NCBI GenBank assembly: GCA_002869855.2
Contig: NEWQ02000001.1
Span: 4,801-45,654, forward strand
From: Nitrospira sp. CG24D
GTDB lineage: Bacteria; Nitrospirota; Nitrospiria; Nitrospirales; Nitrospiraceae
DNA: 40,854 nt
Reading direction: 5' to 3'
Shown: positions 23,839 to 32,342 of the stretch, piece after piece
Layout: each line of letters begins with the position of its first letter
Position numbering within the stretch: position 1 is the first letter of the stretch
Position numbers and translations under genes: made by a program
The notes under the pieces: generated by a model
The model's input: the letters and a program-made list of their open reading frames with translations, nothing else
Told to the model about the DNA's origin: nothing
Database searches by the model: none

Positions 23839-26800
23839 TCAGAGAGCACTGACGGAAACAGCAGAGCGGCGCTGCACATGGTAGTACAGCAACGGAATCA
23901 CGATGAGCGTGAGCAATGTCGAAGCCCCCACGCCGAACAGCAGCGACACGGCTAACCCTTGGAAGATAGGATCGAGGATAATCACGAACGCGCCGACCAT
24001 CAGCGCGGCGGCCGTCAACAAGATTGGCCTGGTGCGGATCGCACCGGCCGTAATGACGGCTTCCAGCAACGGCACTCCTGCTCGTTCTTGCAACTGGATA
24101 AAGTCCACCAGCAGAATAGAGTTCCGCACGATGATGCCGGACAGCGCGATGAAGCCGATCATGGACGTCGCCGTGAAATACGAACCGGTCAGCCAGTGAC
24201 CCGGCAGAATGCCGATGAGCGTGAGCGGAATCGGCGCCATGATGATGACGGGCGTGAGGAATGATTGAAATTGCCCGACGATCAACAGATAGATCAGGAG
24301 CATCGCCACCGCGAACGCGATGCCCATGTCGCGAAACGTTTCATAGGTGATCTGCCACTCCCCGTCCCACTTCAGCGTCAGCTTTTCTTCCGACCAAGGT
24401 TGTGACGCGTAGTACTGTTCCAGCTGATAGCCCTCAGCCGGCCGATACGCTTCTAGTTTCTTTCCGACGCCGAGCACGCCATAGACCGGGCTTTCGGCTT
24501 TCTCCGCGCCGGGACCGCCCACGTCGGCGACGATATAGACCACCGGCTTCTGATTCTTGTGATAAATCGCCTTCTCTTGCATCGTCTGCTCCATGGTCAG
24601 GAGCTCGGAGAGTTGCACCATCCCGCCGTTTTGTGTCCGCAGGCCGATCTCCCCGATGTGCTCAAGGCCGGTCCGCTCAGCCAGCGGCAAACGCAGCACG
24701 ATTTGCACCGGGCTTTTTTCCTGGGGGATGTGGACCAATCCTATCTTCGTGCCTTCCAAGGCCATCCGCAGCGTGTGCACAATTTCCTCGGACGGAATGC
24801 CGGCCAGCGCCGCTTTCGCCCGATCGACGGTAAACAGGTACTTCACTTGATCCGCTTCGATGTAATCATCCACATCGACCACGCCGGGCGTCGCTTCGAA
24901 CAGAGTCCGGACCTCCCGGGCCACGGCGAGCTGGCGCCCGTACTCCGGCCCATAGATTTCTCCGACGAGGACCGATTGCACGGGAGGGCCCGGAGGCACC
25001 TCAACGACTTTCACGTTCGCATTGAACTGCCGGGCAATGTCCTGCAGCGGAGGGCGAATCCGCTGGGCGACTTCGTGGCTCTGCGCCTTCCGCGCATCCT
25101 TGGCCACAAGATTGATTTGCATGTCGGCCTCATGCGGCTGTTCCCGCAGATAATAGTGGCGCACCAATCCATTGAAGTTGAACGGCGACGCCGTGCCTAC
25201 ATACGCCTGATAGTCGCGCACCTCCGGAATCGTGCGCACATACTGCGACAGCGCTTTGGTCACACGCGCCGTTTCTTCCAATGTGGTGCCTTCCGGCATA
25301 TCGATCACCAATTGGATCTCACTCTTGTTGTCGAACGGCAGCATTTTCACCACGACATGGCGGGTCGAAAACAGCATCACGGCCCCGCCCAACATGAGCG
25401 CGACGACTCCGAGAAACACCGCCGCCAGGAACGGATGGACCAAAAGCGGTGACAGCACTCGCCGGTAGAAGCGCGCGATGAGTCCCTGATCATCGGCTTC
25501 ATGATCGATCCCTTTCACGACGGCTCCCGGTCGATAGCAGGTCTGGCAAAACCAGGGGATGACGATGAAGGCGACGAGCAGCGAAAAAAACATCGCAATG
25601 GACGCATTGACTGGAATCGGCCGCATGTAGGGGCCCATCAATCCGGACACGAACGCCATCGGGAGCAGCGCGGCGATGACCGTGAACGTCGCCAGAATCG
25701 TGGGATTGCCGACTTCATCGACGGCGTAGATCGACGCCTCCTGATGGGGCTTCAAACGCAGCGTCAAATGGCGATAGGTGTTCTCGACCACCACAATCGC
25801 ATCGTCCACCAGGATCCCGATGGAGAAGATCAACGCAAAGAGCGTGACCCGATTGATCGTGTAACCGATGAGCATGGACGTAAACAGCGTCAAGGCCAGC
25901 GTCAAGGGAATCGCCAGCGAAACAACGATAGCCGGGCGCAGGCCCAGCGTCAGTCCGAGAAACGCGACCACCGCGGCCACCGCAATGAAGAGATGCCAGA
26001 GCAACTCGTCGGCCTTCTCACGGGCGGTGTCACCGTAGTCGCGCGTCACCGTCACGCGCACGTCCGCCGGGACCGTCCGCCCCTTCATGTCCTCAACCTT
26101 GCGGATCACGCTCTCGGCCACGCTCACGGCATTCATCCCGCCCTGCTTGGCAATCGCCACGGTCACCGCAGGCTCTTCGTCCTGATCGCGCGCCCCGAAC
26201 CAGACGTACTGCTTCGCCTCATTCGGACCATCGGTGACGTCTGCCACCTGCCGGAGATAGACGGGGCGCTGCTCCTTGACGCCGACCACTAACGCTTCCA
26301 GATCCTCACGGGATCGAATGAACCGCCCCGTTTCCACCAGAAAGCTCTGATTGCGGCTGTCGAACCGGCCCGTCGGCAAGGCCCGATTCTCGCCGCGAAT
26401 TACGCCGGCGACCTGCAATGGGGTCAGACCATAGGCCTTCAATCGCGCCGGATCGATCTGCACGCGCAATTCACGCAACCGCCCCCCGACAATGAAGCCG
26501 CCGGAGGTCCCGGGAACTTTCTTCGTCTCCTCCAACACCTGTTCAGCCAACTGATGCAGATCAAACTCACCGTACCGCTGACTCGACAGCGTCACGGTCA
26601 CAATCGGCACATCATTTACATCTTTCGGCTTCACGAGAAAGGGCTCGGCTCCCGGCGGCAGGAGGTCCTGATTCGACATCAGCTTGTCGTACAGATCGAC
26701 CAGGCTCTGCTCCATCGGCTGGCCGACATAGAAGCGCACGATGATCAGCGCGCCGCCGGGGCGCGAGATCGAATAGACATACTCCACGCCTTTGATCTCG

Positions 26801-27039
26801 GAGAGTTTGCGTTCGAAAGGTTTGGTCAGTTGTTCTTCAACGATCTTGGCGGAGGCGCCGGGAAAGGGCAGCCACACGTCGGCCATCGGAACGACGATTT
26901 GCGGCTCTTCTTCGCGAGGGGTGACGACGATGGCAAACAAGCCCAGCAATAAGGCCGCCAGCATGATCAGGGGCGTCAGCTTGCTTCCGATAAACAGCGC
27001 GGCGATCCGACCACTGAGCCCTGGGCGATACTGGTCCAT
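23839..27039 (-). CDS. RND efflux transporter permease
   Basis: The 1066-residue product has the full RND layout with 12 predicted helices and two large periplasmic loops. The N-terminus reads ALFIGSKLTPLIMLAALLLG. The TM4 motif VDDAIVVVENTYRHL carries the paired aspartates of the proton relay as in AcrB-type pumps. EVPPGPPVQSVLVGEIYGPE in the second loop and LSGIIVRNSILLVDFIQLQE near TM10-11 are also typical. It works by proton antiport together with the adaptor encoded 7 nt upstream. No outer-membrane channel gene is in the window. Substrates could be organics or metals. The double-Asp motif leans away from CzcA-type metal pumps. Confidence 0.92.
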   Translation of the reverse strand: MDQYRPGLSGRIAALFIGSKLTPLIMLAALLLGLFAIVVTPREEEPQIVVPMADVWLPFPGASAKIVEEQLTKPFERKLSEIKGVEYVYSISRPGGALIIVRFYVGQPMEQSLVDLYDKLMSNQDLLPPGAEPFLVKPKDVNDVPIVTVTLSSQRYGEFDLHQLAEQVLEETKKVPGTSGGFIVGGRLRELRVQIDPARLKAYGLTPLQVAGVIRGENRALPTGRFDSRNQSFLVETGRFIRSREDLEALVVGVKEQRPVYLRQVADVTDGPNEAKQYVWFGARDQDEEPAVTVAIAKQGGMNAVSVAESVIRKVEDMKGRTVPADVRVTVTRDYGDTAREKADELLWHLFIAVAAVVAFLGLTLGLRPAIVVSLAIPLTLALTLFTSMLIGYTINRVTLFALIFSIGILVDDAIVVVENTYRHLTLRLKPHQEASIYAVDEVGNPTILATFTVIAALLPMAFVSGLMGPYMRPIPVNASIAMFFSLLVAFIVIPWFCQTCYRPGAVVKGIDHEADDQGLIARFYRRVLSPLLVHPFLAAVFLGVVALMLGGAVMLFSTRHVVVKMLPFDNKSEIQLVIDMPEGTTLEETARVTKALSQYVRTIPEVRDYQAYVGTASPFNFNGLVRHYYLREQPHEADMQINLVAKDARKAQSHEVAQRIRPPLQDIARQFNANVKVVEVPPGPPVQSVLVGEIYGPEYGRQLAVAREVRTLFEATPGVVDVDDYIEADQVKYLFTVDRAKAALAGIPSEEIVHTLRMALEGTKIGLVHIPQEKSPVQIVLRLPLAERTGLEHIGEIGLRTQNGGMVQLSELLTMEQTMQEKAIYHKNQKPVVYIVADVGGPGAEKAESPVYGVLGVGKKLEAYRPAEGYQLEQYYASQPWSEEKLTLKWDGEWQITYETFRDMGIAFAVAMLLIYLLIVGQFQSFLTPVIIMAPIPLTLIGILPGHWLTGSYFTATSMIGFIALSGIIVRNSILLVDFIQLQERAGVPLLEAVITAGAIRTRPILLTAAALMVGAFVIILDPIFQGLAVSLLFGVGASTLLTLIVIPLLYYHVQRRSAVSVSAL

Positions 27040-27046
27040 AGCGCGG

Positions 27047-28102
27047 CTAGGGCGTCGCCGGGGCGGCAACGCTGTCGAGGATCTGCACCGGCGCACCGTC
27101 GATGCCCCGGCTTCCATCAGTCAATACCCGTTCGCCCAGATTCACGCCGGACAGAATTTCCAGTTGCTGATCAAACCGTCGTCCGGCCTTAATCCACCGG
27201 AGCCTGGCAATCCGGTCGGCCCCGACGACATAGACACTTGTCAGCTCCCCGCGTTCGACCACAGAGGACGCCGGGATCAGGATCGTGTGACTGGCCCCTT
27301 TATCCAGCTGGAAGCGGCCGAACATCCCGGTTTTCAACCCCGGGGTCCTGGGAAGGTCGACTTTCACCATGAAGGTGTGGGTTTGCGGATCGCCGGCCGG
27401 AAGAATCTGACTCACCACTCCGTTCAGAACGTGAGTCTCCAACGCATCGATCAGCACAGCAATCTTGTCCCCCCGGGCGATCGACTTCAGGTCTCCTTCC
27501 GCCACCGTCGCCTCCAGGCGGAGTTGGAGCGGATCTTCCATTTTCAGCAACGGTTGTCCCGGTGAGGCCAGCTCCCCTGCCTCCACTTTCTTTTCGGTGA
27601 TCACACCATCGAAGGGTGCCTTCACGACGGTATAACTCAGCTGCGCGAGCACTGACTTCCGATTGGCCTCCGCAACCTTGTACGATCGGGTGGCATTCTC
27701 CATTTCCTGCTTGGACACCGCGTCCTGGCTATATAACGACTTCATCCTGTCCAGCTGAGCCCTGGCATTTTCGACCTCCGCCGAGGCGCGCGCCAGGTCG
27801 GCTTGGACGTCACGATTGTCGAGTTGGATGAGAGTCTGTCCTTTTGAAACACGCGTGCCCTCCCGCACCAGCAATGTATCGATCGTCCCCTGAATACGGC
27901 TGGACAGCGTGGCCTGGAAGATGGGCATGATCTGACCGGTGACTTCGACACGGACGGGAACCTGAGCGGACTTGATCTCGACCACCGCGACCTGAATGGT
28001 GGCCGGCGATGCCGCAGAAACAACCGCGGTGGCTGGTTCTTCTTTGGAACTACATCCAGCCGCCATCAGAACTGCAACGAGAATCCATCGTAGGCCCGTC
28101 AT
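27047..28102 (-). CDS. RND periplasmic adaptor (membrane fusion protein), lipoprotein
   Basis: ATG 28102 (AAGGA 9 nt upstream) gives 351 residues with a lipobox LMAAGC (Cys about 17). The mature protein has the barrel/lipoyl/hairpin order: VRVEVTGQIMPIFQATLSS, IQGTIDTLLVREGTRVSKGQ (lipoyl half), a coiled-coil hairpin (about 105-150) and TVVKAPFDGVITEKKVEAGE (second lipoyl half), then beta-barrel and membrane-proximal domains. It links the inner-membrane pump to an outer-membrane channel. It lies 112 nt downstream of the DUF2892 gene, so the pump may be transcribed with or separately from the bc-complex genes. Confidence 0.92.
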   Translation of the reverse strand: MTGLRWILVAVLMAAGCSSKEEPATAVVSAASPATIQVAVVEIKSAQVPVRVEVTGQIMPIFQATLSSRIQGTIDTLLVREGTRVSKGQTLIQLDNRDVQADLARASAEVENARAQLDRMKSLYSQDAVSKQEMENATRSYKVAEANRKSVLAQLSYTVVKAPFDGVITEKKVEAGELASPGQPLLKMEDPLQLRLEATVAEGDLKSIARGDKIAVLIDALETHVLNGVVSQILPAGDPQTHTFMVKVDLPRTPGLKTGMFGRFQLDKGASHTILIPASSVVERGELTSVYVVGADRIARLRWIKAGRRFDQQLEILSGVNLGERVLTDGSRGIDGAPVQILDSVAAPATP

Positions 28103-28214
28103 AACCATTGATCCTTGTACCGCGCAAACAAGACAACGCGTGTCATTCATCTTTAGTTGACGGCAGAACACGACCCAACCTTAACCGAAGCCTTACCTTT
28201 TTGCATCAGCCTGA

Positions 28215-28403
28215 CTACTCCTGCACGCCCAACTTCCTCAAGAGCGCCATCATCGGACACCAGCCCGTAAAAGCCGACTGGATCAAATTCGCCGCCACGA
28301 AGGCCGCAAAGTAATTCCAGTACGGATGGACCATCGCTCCAAGAATAACGGCAAGCAACACAAAGACCCCGGCAATCAACCGCAGCATCTCATTGAGCTT
28401 CAT
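28215..28403 (-). CDS. DUF2892 small membrane protein (second copy)
   Basis: From ATG 28403 (AGGAAAGGAGGG upstream) the product is 62 residues with two hydrophobic helices: MLRLIAGVFVLLAVILGAMV, then YWNYFAAFVAANLIQSAFTG, followed by WCPMMALLRKLG. This is the YgaP-like DUF2892 pattern with a single cysteine in the CPM turn. It sits between cytochrome b/c and the RND adaptor, the last small gene of the SQR-bc block. It may anchor or interact with sulfur-transfer proteins, but no activity is known. Confidence 0.82.
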   Translation of the reverse strand: MKLNEMLRLIAGVFVLLAVILGAMVHPYWNYFAAFVAANLIQSAFTGWCPMMALLRKLGVQE

Positions 28404-28466
28404 GGAACCCTCCTTTCCTCTTGCCTGTGTGAGACCGCACGCAGGCAAAGGATTCGACTGAGCCGA

Positions 28467-29786
28467 TCAGGGCGTTTTCTTGAGGCTCAGCATATAGCTC
28501 GTCAGCTCATTCAGCTGGGGATCAGTGAGCGGAAACTTCGGCATGAACGACCCGGGCGACACCGATTGGGGATCCTTGAAATGCTTCAAATGCCATTCAC
28601 GGTCCGGTCTCTTATCGCCGACGAAGGACAAGTCCGGCCCGATCGCGCCCCCCTCACCGTGAATACGATGACAGCCGACGCAGCCGAATTGATAAAACAG
28701 CGCGCGCCCTTTCGCAATGGCCGGATCGACTCGCGGGACGGCGTAGAGATTCTTGAGGGATATGCCCAACAGGGAAAAGACCACGACTAGAAACACCGCC
28801 CCCGCGGCCAACGCAGCCGGGCGCTTGATCGGATTCCGCACCGGGTTCCTGTCGATGAAGGGCCAGAACAGCATGCCAAGAACGACGAGCATCGGCAGCA
28901 CCCAGGTCGCCAGCGGCTCCAGCGGCCCATGGACGTACTTCAGCAACTCGTAATAGAAGAGGAAATACCACTCCGGCACCGGCACAAAGCTCGTGTCGGA
29001 CGGATCGGCCTTGTCGGTTAGAGGAAACGGCACCAGCAGGGCCAGACTTGAAATGACCGCGAACACCACCAGCATCACGACGGCATCCATGTAGACCTGC
29101 CGCGGATAGAACGTCTCGCTGCCGAGTGACGCCCGCTCATCGGTCCAAGGACCGGCCGGCCCCACCCGCCGCAGAATGAAGAGATGGGCGGCGATCAAGC
29201 CGATCAGGAGCGCCGGCAGAAAGAGCACATGGACGGCAAAGAACCGGGACAGTGTGAGCGCCCCCAGCACTTCCCCGCCTCGCATGACCCGCATCAGGAA
29301 CTCTCCGACCACCGGCACGGTCCCCACCATATTGAGGCCGATCTGCGTCGCCCAGTAGGCCGTCTGATCCCACGGCAGCAGATAGCCGGTGAAGGCAAAC
29401 GCCATCACAATGAGAAAGAGCACCACGCCCACCATCCACATCATTTCGCGCGGCGGCTTATAAGCCCCATACAGGAACGCCTGGAGCATATGCAGCCCGA
29501 TCGCCACGACCATGGCGGAGGCTCCCCAGTGGTGGAGACCGCGCACGAACGCGCCGAATGTGACCTGTTCTTCGATGAACTGAATACTGTCGTAGGCATG
29601 ATCGGGCGTCGGCGCATAATACACGGCGAGAAACATCCCGGTGACGGCTTGCAGCAGGAAGAGAAACAGCGTGGCCGAGCCGAAGACATAAATCCAGCTG
29701 GCGCCGCCCGGGATGGGTTCGTCCAGGAGAGTCCGCTCTACCGGCTTCAGGTTGAGCCGGCTATCGAGCCATTGATAAATTCGCAT
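28467..29786 (-). CDS. Cytochrome b fused to C-terminal cytochrome c domain (bc complex)
   Basis: The 439-residue protein joins a b6-like N-terminal half, a subunit-IV-like part with the quinol-oxidation motif PEWYF (271-275), and a monoheme cytochrome c domain (CVGCH at 369-373, Met loop GSFMPKFPLTD). Candidate b-heme ligands are H85/H86 and H99 on one helix and H186 and H201 on another. It would form the quinol:cytochrome c oxidoreductase with the Rieske protein encoded 63 nt upstream. The attached heme c could replace cytochrome c1 or f. The gene is in the same run as SQR, which makes quinol from sulfide. Confidence 0.93.
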   Translation of the reverse strand: MRIYQWLDSRLNLKPVERTLLDEPIPGGASWIYVFGSATLFLFLLQAVTGMFLAVYYAPTPDHAYDSIQFIEEQVTFGAFVRGLHHWGASAMVVAIGLHMLQAFLYGAYKPPREMMWMVGVVLFLIVMAFAFTGYLLPWDQTAYWATQIGLNMVGTVPVVGEFLMRVMRGGEVLGALTLSRFFAVHVLFLPALLIGLIAAHLFILRRVGPAGPWTDERASLGSETFYPRQVYMDAVVMLVVFAVISSLALLVPFPLTDKADPSDTSFVPVPEWYFLFYYELLKYVHGPLEPLATWVLPMLVVLGMLFWPFIDRNPVRNPIKRPAALAAGAVFLVVVFSLLGISLKNLYAVPRVDPAIAKGRALFYQFGCVGCHRIHGEGGAIGPDLSFVGDKRPDREWHLKHFKDPQSVSPGSFMPKFPLTDPQLNELTSYMLSLKKTP

Positions 29787-29849
29787 GCATGCTCCAGGCT
29801 AACGGTAAGGGACGGGAGATCAACACCCACCTCCAGCTCATCGCCGGTT

Positions 29850-30395
29850 TCACAATTCGACGACTTCCCGGGTTCCTGGCTTGAATTCCTTGAAGACCAC
29901 AAGGAGACGGCCGTTCTCGATCTTGGAGGGCAAGAGATCAAGCGGACGCGGCGCAGGCCCTGCCACCACTTTGCCTTCGATGTCGAACACGCTGCCATGG
30001 CAGGGACACTTAAACTGCCGCTCCTCGCCATCCCAGCGATAGCCGCAGCCGAGATGGGTGCACATCGGAGAGAACACTCTGACCTGTCCGTCCGGCTGCT
30101 TGACCGCCCAGACCGCCTTCTGTGATTGGCTCTTCAAATATCCGTCCTGAATCGTCGTCACATGATCGAGTTGTTTGGGATCGCCGGGAGGCACGTCTGC
30201 TAGACTGCCGACATCTACCCAGGGCCGTGCCCTCCGCTTCAAGGCCGGAGAAATGACATAGCCGGCCAGCGGAATCACCAGCCCGAGCCCGATCAGACCG
30301 GCCGCCACCTTTGTGACCCAGCCGAAAAATGTCCGCCTCGTGCCGACCGGCGTGTGGGCCCCTCCTTCTTCACCGCCCCTTTGATGCTCGCTCAC
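29850..30395 (-). CDS. Rieske [2Fe-2S] protein of the bc complex
   Basis: GTG 30395 is the start: GGGAGG lies 6 nt upstream and the codon overlaps the TauE stop as GTGA. The product has 181 residues. GTRRTFFGWVTKVAAGLIGL is a Tat-type anchor. The cluster motifs are CTHLGC (112-117) and CPCHG (130-134), giving ligands C112, H114, C130 and H133 and a disulfide C117-C132. The segment GPAPRPLDLLPSKIENGRL follows, as is usual in these proteins. It carries electrons from quinol at the b subunit to the c-type heme. A much longer open frame upstream is only antisense-like overlap with TauE. Confidence 0.94.
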   Translation of the reverse strand: MSEHQRGGEEGGAHTPVGTRRTFFGWVTKVAAGLIGLGLVIPLAGYVISPALKRRARPWVDVGSLADVPPGDPKQLDHVTTIQDGYLKSQSQKAVWAVKQPDGQVRVFSPMCTHLGCGYRWDGEERQFKCPCHGSVFDIEGKVVAGPAPRPLDLLPSKIENGRLLVVFKEFKPGTREVVEL

Positions 30396-31195
30396 AATAG
30401 GCCTCCCTTGATCTTCCAGAGATTGTGGCCGATGAGAATTATCGCCACCGCCCAGGCAACAACGGCAAAGGCTCTGGTTAAGAGCCTGGGGGAAAGAGCG
30501 CGACTCACTTGTCTCCCTGCCAACATTCCGATGATGGCTCCAACGATCAATACCGAGAGGACACGCAGATCCAAGGGAGCGAGACGGACATGCGCAGCGA
30601 CGCCTGCCAACGCAATGAGGGTGATGATCAGCAGAGAAGTCCCGACCGCCACCCGCATCGGAAATCCGAGCAGCAGCGTCAGCGCCGGCACTATCACAAA
30701 CCCTCCCCCGACCCCGAAGAATCCGGTCAGCAGCCCGACCACCAATCCAATTCCGCTCACTTTGACCCAACAGGTCCGCGGAAACAGATCCGCGCAGATG
30801 CTACGCTCCTCAGGATCGTCCCGCAATGTCGTACGCCACCACATCTGTCCGGCCGCCACGATCATCAGGACGCCGAAGAGCACCAGCGTGACTTCTTCCC
30901 GCACCAGCCGGTGCCCTGCGGTTCCCACCCACCCGCCGATCATCCCGGTGCCGCTCAACAGCAGCGCCGCCTTCACCTTCACCAGGCCCGACTGAAAGGC
31001 TTCGATGGCGCCGATGCAAGCAGCGGCAGCAACAAGCGCGAGCGAGAGGCTCACAGCTTCCTGCACGCTCATGCCGAGCGCATAGACCAGGAGGGGAATC
31101 GCGATCAGCGATCCGCCGCTCCCCGTCACGCCCAGCGAGAGCCCCACCAGACTTCCCACGACGACAGCAAGGACCGATGGCTCTCCGCTTGTCAT
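30392..31195 (-). CDS. TauE/SafE-family sulfite/anion exporter
   Basis: The 267-residue membrane protein has about eight helices in two repeats. Each repeat begins with the family's Gly-rich motif: LSLGVTGSGGSLIAIPLLVY near the N-terminus and LLTGFFGVGGGFVIVPALTL in the second half. TauE/SafE proteins export sulfite, sulfoacetate or related anions, though many have unknown substrates. Location between SQR/channel and the Rieske gene, with a 4-nt overlap to the latter, favours a sulfur anion. There is also a sulfite-oxidising enzyme elsewhere in the window. Confidence 0.88.
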   Translation of the reverse strand: MTSGEPSVLAVVVGSLVGLSLGVTGSGGSLIAIPLLVYALGMSVQEAVSLSLALVAAAACIGAIEAFQSGLVKVKAALLLSGTGMIGGWVGTAGHRLVREEVTLVLFGVLMIVAAGQMWWRTTLRDDPEERSICADLFPRTCWVKVSGIGLVVGLLTGFFGVGGGFVIVPALTLLLGFPMRVAVGTSLLIITLIALAGVAAHVRLAPLDLRVLSVLIVGAIIGMLAGRQVSRALSPRLLTRAFAVVAWAVAIILIGHNLWKIKGGLL

Positions 31196-31234
31196 GCGCT
31201 GTCTCTTCTTACGCTCATGAGGCTCACGATACGG

Positions 31235-32266
31235 CTACGCCACCACCTGTGACTTGATGACCGCTTCAAGGCGCTTCAAACTCTCCGGCTGACCCAACAC
31301 AATCAGTTTGTCGCCCTCAGCCAGCAGGACCCTGGGACCGGGATTGAACTCAAGATGGCCCGATGTGCGCTTGACCGCAATCAAGACCAACCCTCGATCC
31401 TCGGCGAATCCGCAATCGCAGGGAGTCCGGCCATCGAAACGTGAACCCTGTTCAACGGTCAACTCTTCCATCTGAAGATCCAGATGTTCACTCTGCGTCG
31501 CCAGTTCGAGAAAATCCATCACCGCGGGACGGATCAAGGCTTGTGCCATTTGCAGCCCGCCGATGTGATAGGGCGACGATACGCGGTTTGCTCCGGCCCG
31601 CATCAGCTTGTGCTCCGACCCCTCGTCACCGGCCCGCGCCACGATATAAAGGTCTTTCTTCAGCCCCCTGGCCGTCAGCACGATGTAGAGGTTCTCCGTG
31701 TCCGTATTCACGACCGACACCACCCCTTTGGCCCGTTCGATCCCCGCCCGGATCAGCACCTCATCCTGTGTGGCATCGCCTTCCACCGCCATCAAACCTT
31801 CCCGTTGCAACACAGCGATCACGTCGGGATTCTTGTCGATGACGACGAACGGCAGCGGTTTCGCGCGGAGTTCCTTACAGATCCGCTTCCCCATGCGGCC
31901 GTATCCACATACGATGTAATGATTCGCTACCGTCTTCATTTTCCCCTCAGTCCGATACCGTCCGAAAATCGCTCTCAGCTCTCCTTCTAACAGCAGCCGC
32001 GCCAGGTTTCCCAACACATAGAAGAGGGTTCCCACGCCGCTGATGATCAGAACGATCGTGAAGGCCCGGCCGGCCGGCGACAGCGGATGGATTTCCTGAT
32101 ACCCGACAGTCGTGACGGTCGTCACCGTCATGTAGAAGGCGTCGAAGGCGGGCCAACCTTCGATCACGATGTAGCCGAGCGTCCCCGATGCGATGACGGC
32201 CACCACGGCCATAACCGCCAGCATCAGATGCCGCGTAGGATCCGACGAGCGAGACGTGTCTCTCAT
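31235..32266 (-). CDS. Potassium channel with RCK/TrkA-type regulatory domains
   Basis: The 343-residue protein has two helices around a pore loop with selectivity filter TTVGYQE, a variant of TVGYGD seen in a group of bacterial channels. After these comes a RCK N domain beginning YIVCGYGRMGKRICKELRA (Rossmann GxGxxG) with ALIRP helix elements, and a TrkA-C domain (about 250-343). It should be a ligand-gated K+ channel in the inner membrane. Its place in the SQR-bc operon suggests membrane-potential or ion balance tied to respiration. That is inference. The ribosome binding site is weak, so the exact start is uncertain. Confidence 0.87.
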   Translation of the reverse strand: MRDTSRSSDPTRHLMLAVMAVVAVIASGTLGYIVIEGWPAFDAFYMTVTTVTTVGYQEIHPLSPAGRAFTIVLIISGVGTLFYVLGNLARLLLEGELRAIFGRYRTEGKMKTVANHYIVCGYGRMGKRICKELRAKPLPFVVIDKNPDVIAVLQREGLMAVEGDATQDEVLIRAGIERAKGVVSVVNTDTENLYIVLTARGLKKDLYIVARAGDEGSEHKLMRAGANRVSSPYHIGGLQMAQALIRPAVMDFLELATQSEHLDLQMEELTVEQGSRFDGRTPCDCGFAEDRGLVLIAVKRTSGHLEFNPGPRVLLAEGDKLIVLGQPESLKRLEAVIKSQVVA

Positions 32267-32342
32267 TCGGCACGGTCTTTCACTCTTGCACGATCACGCT
32301 CTCTGCCGGCAACCCCTTCACAGGGAAGCACAGCAATCGTAT

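Noticed and set aside
29184..30125. A 313-residue plus-strand ORF
   Set aside because: It is antisense to cytochrome b/c and the Rieske gene, both of which have all family motifs.
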